Both the position numbers and the translations under genes were made by a program. From Clostridiales bacterium (GTDB lineage: Bacteria; Bacillota; Clostridia; Christensenellales; Aristaeellaceae): DNA of 13,727 nt. Under the pieces are notes generated by a model. That model searched no databases. It was not told where the DNA came from and was given only the letters and a program-made list of their open reading frames with translations. Position 1 is the first letter of the stretch. Every line of letters starts with the position of its first letter. This document shows positions 1-6,045 of this stretch, in pieces. The DNA lies in assembly GCA_004556545.1 (NCBI GenBank), contig SFGO01000070.1, forward strand, positions 1 to 13,727, written 5' to 3'.

Positions 1-28
1 AAAAGAAAGCCAGCGGCACGGCGACTCC

Positions 29-168
29 GGGAAAAAGCCCTTTATTGCCCATTTTTGAAAGAGGGAGTTCGCAATGTCGCGCGCAGCATGGTTGAACGGC
101 CAACACTCACGTTCGTGCGCGCTCGTGCTCCCTCTTTTCCTCTTTCAAAAAGGGCAAGGCTTTTTCCC
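29..168. repeat. Long imperfect inverted repeat (possible MITE or structured RNA)
   Basis: Arms at 29-67 and 128-168 are imperfect reverse complements: the left arm starts gggaaaaagccc and the right arm ends ggctttttccc, and gaaagagggag on the left faces ctccctctttt on the right. The centre (about 68-127) has further pairing: gcgcgca near 79 with tgcgcgc near 116, and gttg with caac around the middle. The whole 140 bases could fold into one long rod. I see no convincing ORF in it and no second copy in the window. It could be a small non-autonomous element or a structured transcript; the function is unknown. Confidence 0.45.
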
Positions 169-217
169 TCCGCTGCCTATCGCCGCTCTGCCCCGGCGCA
201 GTTGGCTGTGGGCAAGC

Positions 218-313
218 TTACCCCTTGCAAGTTGGAATGCTTCGATGTGGCCGGAAAATTTTGCGGCGCGGATAAATGGGCTGATTTTCTTTTTCCGTGC
301 TGGTGTGGGGCAT
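218..313 (-). CDS. Possible 31-residue small protein or decayed gene start
   Basis: An ATG at 313 is preceded, after six bases, by a perfect AAGGAGG (320-326 read on the minus strand). It opens a 31-codon frame beginning MPHTSTEKENQPIYPRR and ending IPTCKG before TAA. The peptide is basic, has no signal peptide or membrane segment, and I do not recognise it. The Shine-Dalgarno sequence is as good as any in the window, and this is the reason to list it. It sits between a strong hairpin (371-406) and a long inverted repeat (29-168), so it may be the surviving 5' end of a gene cut by a repeat, a true small protein, or chance. Confidence 0.3.
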   Translation of the reverse strand: MPHTSTEKENQPIYPRRKIFRPHRSIPTCKG

Positions 314-370
314 ACGTATCCTCCTTGCGGGTTTGAGATTTCAGTGTGACTTGGGTATTTTTGCAGCGCA

Positions 371-406
371 AAAGGCCAGCGTGAGTTTGAATTCACGCTG
401 GCCTTT
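371..406. terminator. Strong perfect hairpin, probable terminator
   Basis: A 14-bp perfect stem, aaaggccagcgtga (371-384) against tcacgctggccttt (393-406), closes an 8-base loop. Read on the minus strand it lies about 240 bases past the stop of the 644-1345 gene and ends in GGCCTTTT, so it could terminate that transcript. On the plus strand it ends in CCTTTCTT. The T run is short on both sides, so termination strength is uncertain. Confidence 0.6.
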
Positions 407-409
407 CTT

Positions 410-582
410 GCGAGCCATGAGGCCTTCCGCCGAATGGCGGTCTATACTATGCAACCGGCAGGGAGCTGTACCAGACCGGCGAGCCGCGAGGCCTGTTGCC
501 GAGCGGCGGTAGTTTCACGGCCAAGCCGCATGTCCCCCGAGCACCCTGCGCGCCTACGGCGCGCAGTCCGGGGTGCAGGGCG
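410..582 (+). repeat. Intergenic repeat family B, copy B1
   Basis: This stretch matches 10162-10330 in reverse complement along most of its length, with scattered mismatches. Each copy contains two versions of a unit beginning cgagccRYgaggcct and running into a gccga-n-ggcggt hairpin. In B1 the units start at 411 and 480, a 69-base period. The copy ends in a GC-rich hairpin (cgcgcc/ggcgcg) and ggggtgcaggg. Beyond 582 two more palindromes follow, at 597-611 (gtgccca/tgggcac) and 612-628 (aaccgcc/ggcggtt). These reach to within about 15 bases of the stop codon of the 644-1345 gene. No protein is supported here. Confidence 0.75.
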
Positions 583-643
583 GCGAGAGGAAGCGCGTGC
601 CCAGTGGGCACAACCGCCGTAGGCGGTTAGCGACCGGCAGCCG

Positions 644-1345
644 TCAACCGAAACGAGGATTTGACACGGCAGTGTAGAAGGGGTAAAGGAGGACGCCGGC
701 GATTTCGCCCGCCAGTAGCCCCGGCTCCACAAAGAATACGATATTGCCGTTTTCGTCCAGATAAAAATCGGTTTCAGGATCCAGCGCAGAACGGACGCTG
801 TCCAGCTCCAGTCTGTCCAGATAGTCGCCCTCCACGTTTTCCATCCCCACTTGAACGATTTCCCAAATCAGTTCATAGACCAGATCGGCGGTCTTCGTGT
901 CGCCGTCGGCCGCCTCTGCGCCCAGCAGCTCGGACAGGGTGATCCTGCGGGAGGATTCGCCCCGAACGAAAGTATCGGCGGACAACGTTTCCACCTCGCC
1001 GCTGCCCGCTAGCTGCCGCAGGTGCAGTACAATACTGACATACTCCGCGTCGTTCCGGGTGATTTCATAGTCCAGCACCCAGTTTTCCGGCTCGCTGCCG
1101 TCGTCATCTGCCGACCACGCCGCCCCCGGAGGAAGCTCGCCCGCCTCCAGACGGGCGGCCAGATCCAGATAGTATTGATTGATCTCCGGCTCCTCGCCAA
1201 ATTGGGGCAGAGAGAAAGAAGCGCCGCCCCTTTCCCCCACTCTGTCCTCGGTTTGCAGAGCCGCCGCCGTTTCCTCCGCCAGCCCCAGAAGAGGCTGGCA
1301 AAGGAGCAACGCCGTCAGCAGGAAAGCCACGCAGCGCTTCTTCAT
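644..1345 (-). CDS. Secreted DUF3298-like (RsiV C-terminal type) protein
   Basis: A protein of about 233 residues with a clear N-terminal signal peptide: basic MKKR, a hydrophobic stretch CVAFLLTALLLCQPLLGLA, then cleavage near LAEE. The C-terminal part has the features of DUF3298: a stretch like DPETDFYLDENGNIVFFVEP followed by a short hydrophobic tail. This domain occurs in RsiV-type anti-sigma factors and in secreted proteins of Bacillota. The in-frame ATG three codons upstream (1354) has AAGGA directly abutting it, whereas the ATG at 1345 is nine bases from the same AAGGA, so I chose 1345. It lies 38 bases downstream of the 1384-2427 gene on the same strand, probably as one transcript. 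No membrane anchor remains, so it is probably extracytoplasmic rather than a working anti-sigma factor. Domain assignment is from memory of the motif; role unknown. Confidence 0.7.
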   Translation of the reverse strand: MKKRCVAFLLTALLLCQPLLGLAEETAAALQTEDRVGERGGASFSLPQFGEEPEINQYYLDLAARLEAGELPPGAAWSADDDGSEPENWVLDYEITRNDAEYVSIVLHLRQLAGSGEVETLSADTFVRGESSRRITLSELLGAEAADGDTKTADLVYELIWEIVQVGMENVEGDYLDRLELDSVRSALDPETDFYLDENGNIVFFVEPGLLAGEIAGVLLYPFYTAVSNPRFG

Positions 1346-1383
1346 TTTTTTCATTCCTTTCGGGAGGTCTGGCCGTCAGAGGC

Positions 1384-2427
1384 TTAGCCCTGCGCGCCTT
1401 CCTCGCTGGCAAAGCTGTTTTCCAGATAAGAGCAATACATGCTGTAATCGCCGCTCTTTTCGGTCAGGAACTTCAGCTCGGCCTGATAGATGTAGTTCTC
1501 GGACACCAGATACACGTCGAACACGGCGTAGCCGTCGTCGGTGGTGTAGGCCACGGTGCCGTAGTTGTTCATGTCGTTCACGGTGGCCTTCGCGCCCTTC
1601 AGGCCGTCGGCGATCACGTTCACATAGCTCTGCAGGTCGCTCTGATCCGTATTCTGGATCCGGCGGGCAAAGAAGGACGCGCTCTTGTCGGGCAGCTCGG
1701 CGCTGACGCCGGTTTCGTCCTCCTTGAGCAGCTCGTCGTCAAACACGGCGGGATAGGACAGGGTGAAGCCCAGCTTGGAGTTCACATACTCCACCACGGT
1801 GTCGGCGTTGTACTCCATGAAGGCTTCTTCCATGTTCAGATCCGTGCCGGAGGAGAAGCCCACCAGACGGAAGCCGTTCAGCGCGCCGTCGTCGCTGCGG
1901 AAGGTGAAGATGCCGCGATCCAGCCAGGTCACGTCGGTGAACTCGGTTCCGCTCATCTGGCTCAGGGGCTTGCTGGCGGTGTAGATTTCCCCGATGATCT
2001 GCAGGGTGTTGTTTTCGCCGGTGTTGTTCACCGTCACGGGGCGGAAGCCGATGTAGTTGCTTTCGCTGTCAGCGGCGGCCACGGCGGTCAGTTCGGGCAG
2101 CTGTGCATCGAAGATCGAGCTGAGCAGCGTCTTCTGCGCGGCGGTGTCCGTCATCATGGCGGCGGTCACGCCTACGCTTTCGCCCCGGCTCTGGCCGATG
2201 CGAATGAAGGCCTGCACAAATTCAGGGGTCAGTTCGCCCTCGGAATCGGGCACCACGATGGCGTAGTCATCCTCGCTCTGCGCGTCCAGTGCGGCGGCAC
2301 AGACCAGATCCATCAGGGGGTACAGCGCTTCCAGATCGGCGGTTTGTTCCGCCGCGGCCATGGCGCAACCCAGCATCATCACGAGCGCAACGACCCATGC
2401 AAATGTCTTTTTCATCCACTGCTTCAT
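1384..2427 (-). CDS. Secreted protein of unknown function
   Basis: About 347 residues. The start at 2427 (MKQWMKKTFAW) is preceded by AGGAGG at 2438-2443, ten bases away; an ATG 54 bases further upstream has no such site. The N-terminus is a signal peptide: MKQWMKK, hydrophobic FAWVVALVMMLG, then CAMAAAEQ. Cleavage after AAA looks more likely than lipidation, because the residues before the Cys (MLG) fit a lipobox only weakly. The mature protein is acidic with no further membrane segment. Its C-terminal third contains a segment like GFTLSYPAVFDDELL and then alternating short beta-like stretches, a pattern seen in several uncharacterised secreted proteins of Clostridia. I do not recognise the family. 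It is followed by the DUF3298-like gene, so the two secreted products may act together. Confidence 0.75.
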   Translation of the reverse strand: MKQWMKKTFAWVVALVMMLGCAMAAAEQTADLEALYPLMDLVCAAALDAQSEDDYAIVVPDSEGELTPEFVQAFIRIGQSRGESVGVTAAMMTDTAAQKTLLSSIFDAQLPELTAVAAADSESNYIGFRPVTVNNTGENNTLQIIGEIYTASKPLSQMSGTEFTDVTWLDRGIFTFRSDDGALNGFRLVGFSSGTDLNMEEAFMEYNADTVVEYVNSKLGFTLSYPAVFDDELLKEDETGVSAELPDKSASFFARRIQNTDQSDLQSYVNVIADGLKGAKATVNDMNNYGTVAYTTDDGYAVFDVYLVSENYIYQAELKFLTEKSGDYSMYCSYLENSFASEEGAQG

Positions 2428-2508
2428 ATTCCGTATTCCTCCTAAACTATCGTGTATGAACACCTCGTAGGGGTCTTCCATGGATAAGAACGATCCACCT
2501 GCGGGATT

Positions 2509-3360
2509 TCATCCAAGTTTGGCAATATATTCCGCTGCGGCAATGGCGGCCACATTGCCCTCCCCCACTGCCTTGGCAATCTGCAGCGGCCCGCCGGTCA
2601 CATCTCCGGCGGCGAATACGCCGGGGAGACTGGCGCGCATGCTCCGATCCACCCGGATCGCGCCTCCGTCCGTTTCCAGTCCGTCCAGCAGCATCCGCAG
2701 AGGGACAGCCGTTCGAAAGATGAAAACGCCGTCATACAGGTGCGTCTCCCGGTCGGTGTTCAGGGCGACTTTGCCCTGCTCCCGGGCGAGACTGCGCGGC
2801 TTTTCCGCCACCGCCTGCACCCCCTCCGGCAGAGACGAGACATCGTGGGGCTTGAGCGCGTAATAATCGACGGATTCCGCCAGCGAGCGCAGAAACGCCG
2901 CTTCTTCCACGCCGGAAGCCGATGCGGACAGCACCGCTACCCGCTTTCCCCGGTAGAACATGCCGTCGCAGGTGGCGCAATAGCTGACGCCGCTCCCCAG
3001 CAGCTCCTCTTCGCCGGGAAGAAGCACCGGCCGGGCCGCGCCCATGCACAGTACCACGGCTTTGGCTTCCAGCACGTCGTTTTCCGCCAGCAGCAGGAAG
3101 CGTTCCCCATTGGGCATGATCTGGCGGACCAACGCGCTTTTTTCTTCCGCGCCCAGCGCCAGCGCCTGCTGCCGGAAGCGCTCCAGCAGTTCCTTCCCGG
3201 ATACCTGCGGCAGGCCGGGATAATTATCGATCCGCTCCGCGCCGCTCAGCCAGCCGCCCGCTCCCGTAGGAGCGATGACAACGGTGCTGAGGCCGCGCAT
3301 TCGGGCCGTCATGGCGCAGGACCAGCCTGCGGGGCCATTGCCGACAATCGCTATATCCAC
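2509..3360 (-). CDS. Thioredoxin-reductase-like flavoprotein with degenerate NADPH site
   Basis: A 283-residue FAD/NAD(P)-type oxidoreductase of the thioredoxin reductase fold. It has an N-terminal FAD-binding motif (DIAIVGNGPAG), the redox pair in CATCDG (Cys128 and Cys131) and the C-terminal FAD motif GVFAAGDVTGGPLQIAKAVGEG. In ordinary enzymes the segment after CATCDG carries the NADPH loop GGGxSAxEEA and a later HRRxxxR. Here the loop reads VLSASASGVEEAAFL (about 143-157) and the region where HRR belongs reads YYALKPHDVSS. Known ferredoxin-dependent flavin thioredoxin reductases of clostridia also lack these NADPH motifs, so a non-NADPH reductase is a reasonable inference. The start is the GTG at 3360, eight bases after AAAGGAGG; the ATG at 3381 would place that site inside the coding region. 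It has its own promoter (3399-3427). No thioredoxin gene is adjacent. Confidence 0.85.
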   Translation of the reverse strand: MDIAIVGNGPAGWSCAMTARMRGLSTVVIAPTGAGGWLSGAERIDNYPGLPQVSGKELLERFRQQALALGAEEKSALVRQIMPNGERFLLLAENDVLEAKAVVLCMGAARPVLLPGEEELLGSGVSYCATCDGMFYRGKRVAVLSASASGVEEAAFLRSLAESVDYYALKPHDVSSLPEGVQAVAEKPRSLAREQGKVALNTDRETHLYDGVFIFRTAVPLRMLLDGLETDGGAIRVDRSMRASLPGVFAAGDVTGGPLQIAKAVGEGNVAAIAAAEYIAKLG

Positions 3361-3398
3361 ACGCCGTTCCTCCTTTGCCATTCCATTGAAGTGGATTC

Positions 3399-3427
3399 AG
3401 TATAACAAATCTGCCTGAAAAGCACAA
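3399..3427 (-). promoter_or_regulatory. Sigma-A type promoter of the reductase gene
   Basis: Read on the minus strand: TTGTGC (-35, 3422-3427), a 17-base spacer, and TATACT (-10, 3399-3404) preceded by TG one base before the hexamer (extended -10). It lies about 40 bases upstream of the chosen GTG start. This implies that the reductase is transcribed separately from the methyltransferase. Confidence 0.7.
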
Positions 3428-3478
3428 GAGAAACGTTATAAGTGTAACATATTTGACACAAAAAGAAATATTAAGCCT

Positions 3479-4102
3479 TTATTCGCATTCTCCTTTTTGG
3501 AACCGTTCCGCTAAGGGATTGCGCTTCCATGCGACCAGCGCGCCGGAAAAGATGCCGCAGGGATGCCAGCTCATCTGTTCAAAGCCCAACCCGGAAAGCA
3601 TCGCCTTCATTTGGCGGCGGGAAACGCTTTCTGTCTCTTCCTCCGCTTCTCTCATCGCATCCATGGCGGCCTGAAGAGGCGCGGGAAGATTTCTCATTCC
3701 CATCACCAGCTGTCCGCCTTCCTTCAGCACCCGGTGAACCTCCCGAAGCTGATTTTCCATGGCGGAGCCGTCCATGCGGCTGGGGCGGAGAAGAACCGTA
3801 TGAAACGCCTGATCCCGCCAGGGAATATCCCCCGCCGCGGCATATACCAGATCGGCGCTGCGCACCAGCCCGCGAGTGGAGCGAACCAGCTCCATATCGT
3901 CGGCCACGCCGCAAACCTCGCATTCCATGTTGCGCAGCAGATATTCCGCCATCAGGCCGTTGCCCAGCCCCACGTCCAGCACCCGGTCGTCCCGGTCGAT
4001 CACCGCCCATTTCAGCAGGCAGCGCTCCATCGGGCTGAGCCGTGGATGACGCGGCGGGCACTGGGTCCGTTCGTAGGTTCTGCTTCCTGCCTTCGAGATC
4101 AT
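3479..4102 (-). CDS. Class I SAM-dependent methyltransferase
   Basis: 207 residues with a Rossmann-type methyltransferase core. Motif I is VLDVGLGNGLMAEYL (about residues 42-56), followed by an acidic residue region VCGVADDMELV at the second strand, AAAGDIPWRDQAFHTVLL at the third and fourth, and a typical EVHRVLKEGGQLVMG motif in the second half. This matches the Methyltransf_11 type found in many small-molecule methyltransferases; the substrate cannot be read from the sequence. The ATG at 4102 follows GGAGG by six bases. The gene stands alone, about 118 bases upstream of the reductase start. I see no clear promoter: the 70 bases upstream contain TTGACG without a good -10. Upstream of it lies a terminator and a family A repeat element. 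Confidence 0.85.
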   Translation of the reverse strand: MISKAGSRTYERTQCPPRHPRLSPMERCLLKWAVIDRDDRVLDVGLGNGLMAEYLLRNMECEVCGVADDMELVRSTRGLVRSADLVYAAAGDIPWRDQAFHTVLLRPSRMDGSAMENQLREVHRVLKEGGQLVMGMRNLPAPLQAAMDAMREAEEETESVSRRQMKAMLSGLGFEQMSWHPCGIFSGALVAWKRNPLAERFQKGECE

Positions 4103-4162
4103 ACAAGGCCTCCGTCCATCACAGTAAGGCTTTTCCTTCTGTCCGTTTGACCGTCAAAGATA

Positions 4163-4195
4163 CAAAGAAAAACCTGCCGGAAACACACCGGCAGG
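4163..4195 (-). terminator. Rho-independent terminator on the minus strand (left hairpin copy)
   Basis: Stem cctgccgg (4173-4180) and ccggcagg (4188-4195) with a 7-base loop. On the minus strand it is followed by TTTTTCTTTG (4172 downwards). This is the copy that keeps the T run; the hairpin recurs at 4438-4460 without it. It would stop transcription coming from the rpsT side before the methyltransferase gene. Confidence 0.75.
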
Positions 4196-4196
4196 G
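4172..4196 (+). repeat. Duplicated hairpin flanking element A1, left copy
   Basis: These 25 bases are identical to 4437-4461 in the same orientation. The duplicated unit is the entire terminator hairpin. It abuts the first base of the family A element and so behaves as a long target-site duplication. Confidence 0.8.
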
Positions 4197-4436
4197 CAGA
4201 GTGTCAAAAAAGTGGAGGTGCAGGAGGCACTGCCTCCTGCCGGGGTTATAGGGGCGGAGCCCCTAAACCTTGTGCCGCGGCACTTTTCCCGCAAACCAGC
4301 TTAAGGGTGCGAAGCACCGAGGACGAGGACAGCCCAAAGGGCTACCGCAGTCCGAAGCCCGCCACGCTACGCGGGGCGGGCCGCAAAGCGCTGTTTGCGG
4401 GCATCGGCGGCCAACTCAGAGTTTTTCGACAGCCTG
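4197..4436 (+). mobile_element. MITE-like non-coding element, family A, copy A1 (240 bp)
   Basis: It starts CAGAGTGTCAAAAAA and ends TTTTTCGACAGCCTG. The two ends are inverted repeats matching at 13 of 15 positions (CAGnnTGTCRAAAAA). Inside are hairpins: gcaggaggc/gcctcctgc, ggggc/gcccc, and cgcaaac near 4290 facing gtttgcg near 4393. It has no ORF. The reverse complement of 7526-7682 matches it closely over both halves. A1 carries 87 bases (4301-4387) where the other copy has 3, at the tip of the long hairpin. Terminal repeats, a non-coding interior, a second copy and direct duplications at both ends support a mobile element moved in trans. The long duplication of a palindrome recalls IS1182-type elements, but I cannot confirm the family. 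Confidence 0.75.
4301..4387. repeat. 87-bp hairpin-rich insertion inside element A1
   Basis: Present in A1 and absent from the copy at 7526-7682, where only three bases separate the flanking arms. It contains its own small hairpins: gggtgc/gcacc (about 4305-4318), agcc/ggct near 4333 and gcccgcc/ggcgggc (about 4359-4382). It sits exactly at the tip of the cgcaaac hairpin of the element. It may be a nested element or an ancestral part lost from the other copy. Confidence 0.55.
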
Positions 4437-4461
4437 ACCTGCCGGAAACACACCGGCAGGG
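4437..4461 (+). repeat. Duplicated hairpin flanking element A1, right copy
   Basis: Identical over 25 bases to 4172-4196. It follows directly on the last base of the family A element and still folds as cctgccgg/ccggcagg, but it lacks a T run on either side. Confidence 0.8.
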
Positions 4462-4570
4462 TCAGTATATCATATTTTCTTCAAAAATGCCATATTTTCG
4501 TAATATTTTTTCAACATTTAAGAAAAGAACAAAGAAATGGAAAAGGAGCAAAGCTTCCCATAAGCAAACA

Positions 4571-4602
4571 AAAAGCTGATGCTCAAATGTGCATCAGCCT
4601 TT
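4571..4602 (-). terminator. Rho-independent terminator of rpsT
   Basis: Read on the minus strand, a stem ctgatgc/gcatcag is closed by a short loop and followed by CTTTTTGTTTG. It begins about 20 bases after the rpsT stop codon, so it is the natural end of the rpsT transcript. Confidence 0.85.
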
Positions 4603-4622
4603 ATGCTGCATCTTACAGGCAC

Positions 4623-4883
4623 TTACTGCGCCTTCGCCAGCCTCTTGGCCAGACGAGCCTTTTTGCGGTTCGCGGCATTCTTATGGATAACGCCCTTGGT
4701 AACGGCTTTATCGATAGCGGAGGTGGTGACACCGTACATAGTAGCGGCGTTCGCAGGGTTTTCAGCGACCTCCGATTCAAACTTCTTAACGGCGGTCTTG
4801 ACCTTGGTTTTCACGATGCGATTCTGAAGGTTCTTGGTTTCGCTGACCTTCACGCGCTTGATAGCGGACTTGATGTTAGGCAA
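4623..4883 (-). CDS. rpsT: 30S ribosomal protein bS20
   Basis: 86 residues, the usual bS20 length. It binds 16S rRNA early in 30S subunit assembly. The sequence is typical: MPNIKSAIKRVKVSE at the start, a basic, Ala-rich helical body (KTKVKTAVKKF), the conserved stretch IDKAVTKGVIHKNAANRKK, then the basic tail ARLAKRLAKAQ. The start codon is TTG at 4883, preceded by AAGGAGGTGA, an extended Shine-Dalgarno sequence; an ATG is not available in frame. The E. coli rpsT gene also starts with UUG, where this is linked to translational autoregulation, so the rare start may be meaningful here too. The gene is a single transcription unit with its own promoter (4924-4952) and terminator (4571-4602), separating azlCD from the methyltransferase. 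Confidence 0.97.
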   Translation of the reverse strand: MPNIKSAIKRVKVSETKNLQNRIVKTKVKTAVKKFESEVAENPANAATMYGVTTSAIDKAVTKGVIHKNAANRKKARLAKRLAKAQ

Positions 4884-4923
4884 CGTCTTTCACCTCCTTG
4901 GTATTCATTCAGTCGCAGGGTAT

Positions 4924-4952
4924 ATTTTATCATGCAACGCCTGAAAAATCAA
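4924..4952 (-). promoter_or_regulatory. Promoter of rpsT
   Basis: On the minus strand: TTGATT (-35, 4947-4952), a 17-base spacer, and TAAAAT (-10, 4924-4929) with TG just upstream (extended -10). It lies about 40 bases before the TTG start, in the short gap after azlD. I see no terminator after azlD, so readthrough into rpsT is possible. Confidence 0.75.
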
Positions 4953-4995
4953 TACCTTTTTTCCAATTCTTTCGCGGGTTCTTTTTACGGTTCTT

Positions 4996-5307
4996 TTACG
5001 GCAGCAGAAGCCCTGCCGCAAACGCCGCGAGGCAGGCCGCTGCCGCTACCGCCAGCAGGCTTTTTCCCATCCAGCCAAGCACCAGCGCCACCGCCGCCCC
5101 AATGGCCGAGGCCGTCAGGCTGCCCGTGGCGGAAAACACGGCGGGGAACGTCATGGCCCCCAGCACGGCATAGGGTACATAATAAAGGAAGGATTGCACA
5201 AAAGGGCTCTTCACCTTGCCGCGGATTGCCGCCAGCGGCAGCATGCGGATCAGGTAGGTCACGCCCGCCATCACCAGCAGATATTTTACAAAAGCGACCC
5301 AGTTCAT
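4996..5307 (-). CDS. azlD: AzlD family branched-chain amino acid transport subunit
   Basis: 103 residues, the usual length of AzlD, the small membrane partner of AzlC in export of branched-chain amino acids and analogues. It has three to four hydrophobic segments: AFVKYLLVMAGVTYLIRMLP, a second around YYVPYAVLGAMTFPAVFSA, then AIGAAVALVLGWM and LLAVAAAACLAAFAAGLLLP. The motif TYLIRMLPL near the N-terminus is characteristic of the family. The start is the ATG at 5307, which overlaps the azlC stop as ATGA and is preceded by GGAGG inside the azlC end; a frame extending upstream to 5376 only overlaps azlC and is unlikely to be used. Tight overlap implies translational coupling and equal amounts of the two subunits. 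Confidence 0.9.
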   Translation of the reverse strand: MNWVAFVKYLLVMAGVTYLIRMLPLAAIRGKVKSPFVQSFLYYVPYAVLGAMTFPAVFSATGSLTASAIGAAVALVLGWMGKSLLAVAAAACLAAFAAGLLLP

Positions 5308-6041
5308 CCGTTCAGCGCCTCCTGTTCTTCCGTCTCTTTTTCTTTGGTTTTTTCCTGCGGCACGGGCATCAGCCACGCTCCCAGTGCCGAGGCCGTCACG
5401 GCGCAGAGAATGATGCGGAATCCGCCGGAAATAAAGGAAAAGAACGAAAGGAACTCAAACATGCAGCTCATGGCCACGGCGATCAGCACCACAAAGCGCA
5501 CCTGACGGGACTTGCGGAAGGGCGGCAGCACAATCGCGATAAACATGCCGTAAATGGCGATGCCCAGCGCGTCCGTCACGCTTTTTGGCAAAAGTCCGCC
5601 TGCCAGCGCCCCCAGCGCCGTACCCAGCACCCAGCCGATGAACGGGCCGTTGGTCAGGCCGTACAGATAGGCCTTGCCCACCTTGCCCGGCTGCTGAGAG
5701 GCCACCACGAACACTTCGTCCGTATTGCAGAAGGACAGAAGCAGCCGGTGAGGCGTGGTCATGGTATCATCCAGCTTCTGGCTCAGGCTCAGGCTCATCA
5801 GCGCATAGCGCAGGTTGATGGTCAGCTGGGTCAGGGCCATCTCCGTCAGGCTTCCACCGGCGGCCATCAGCTGAAGGCCCGCCAGCTGGCCGGCACTGGT
5901 CACATTAAAGAATGAAATCAAAACCGCCTGAATGGGATAAAGTCCTTCCATCGTAGCCTGAATGCCAAAGGCAAAGGCTACCGAAAGGTAGCCTAATGCG
6001 ATGGGCAGCCCGTGCCGAAGGCCTTTTACGTAGTCTTTCAA
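5304..6041 (-). CDS. azlC: AzlC family branched-chain amino acid permease
   Basis: 245 residues, the usual AzlC length. It is an integral membrane protein that with AzlD exports branched-chain amino acids. It begins MKDYVKGLRHGLPIALGYLS, a typical AzlC opening, then FNVTSAGQLAGLQLM and LTQLTINLRYALMSLSLSQ, which correspond to the family core around the conserved N-L-R-Y. Further hydrophobic segments lie at about 138-160, 165-180, 185-210 and 212-226. The tail PVPQEKTKEKETEEQEALNG is hydrophilic and cytoplasmic. The start codon is TTG at 6041, four bases after the stop of the TPM-domain gene; the only Shine-Dalgarno is the weak AAGGT overlapping that gene's end, so translation probably depends on coupling. 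It forms an operon with the LemA-like and TPM genes upstream. Confidence 0.92.
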   Translation of the reverse strand: MKDYVKGLRHGLPIALGYLSVAFAFGIQATMEGLYPIQAVLISFFNVTSAGQLAGLQLMAAGGSLTEMALTQLTINLRYALMSLSLSQKLDDTMTTPHRLLLSFCNTDEVFVVASQQPGKVGKAYLYGLTNGPFIGWVLGTALGALAGGLLPKSVTDALGIAIYGMFIAIVLPPFRKSRQVRFVVLIAVAMSCMFEFLSFFSFISGGFRIILCAVTASALGAWLMPVPQEKTKEKETEEQEALNG

Positions 6042-6045
6042 ATCA

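Noticed and set aside
145..396. 83-codon minus-strand frame around the hairpin at 371-406
   Set aside because: Its start lies inside the terminator-like hairpin with no ribosome binding site; the 218-313 frame has a far better one.
410..582. CRISPR-like repeat with regular 69-base spacing
   Set aside because: Only two units per copy, the units are long with internal hairpins, the intervening sequence is conserved between B1 and B2, and no cas gene is present.
442..732. Minus-strand 96-codon frame over repeat B1
   Set aside because: It lies in the hairpin repeat and overlaps the end of the DUF3298-like gene in another frame; the similar frames in copy B2 are not conserved.
4395..5915. A 506-codon open frame on the plus strand
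   Set aside because: It crosses the rpsT terminator, rpsT, azlD and most of azlC in antisense, and its product is low-complexity with no recognisable domain.
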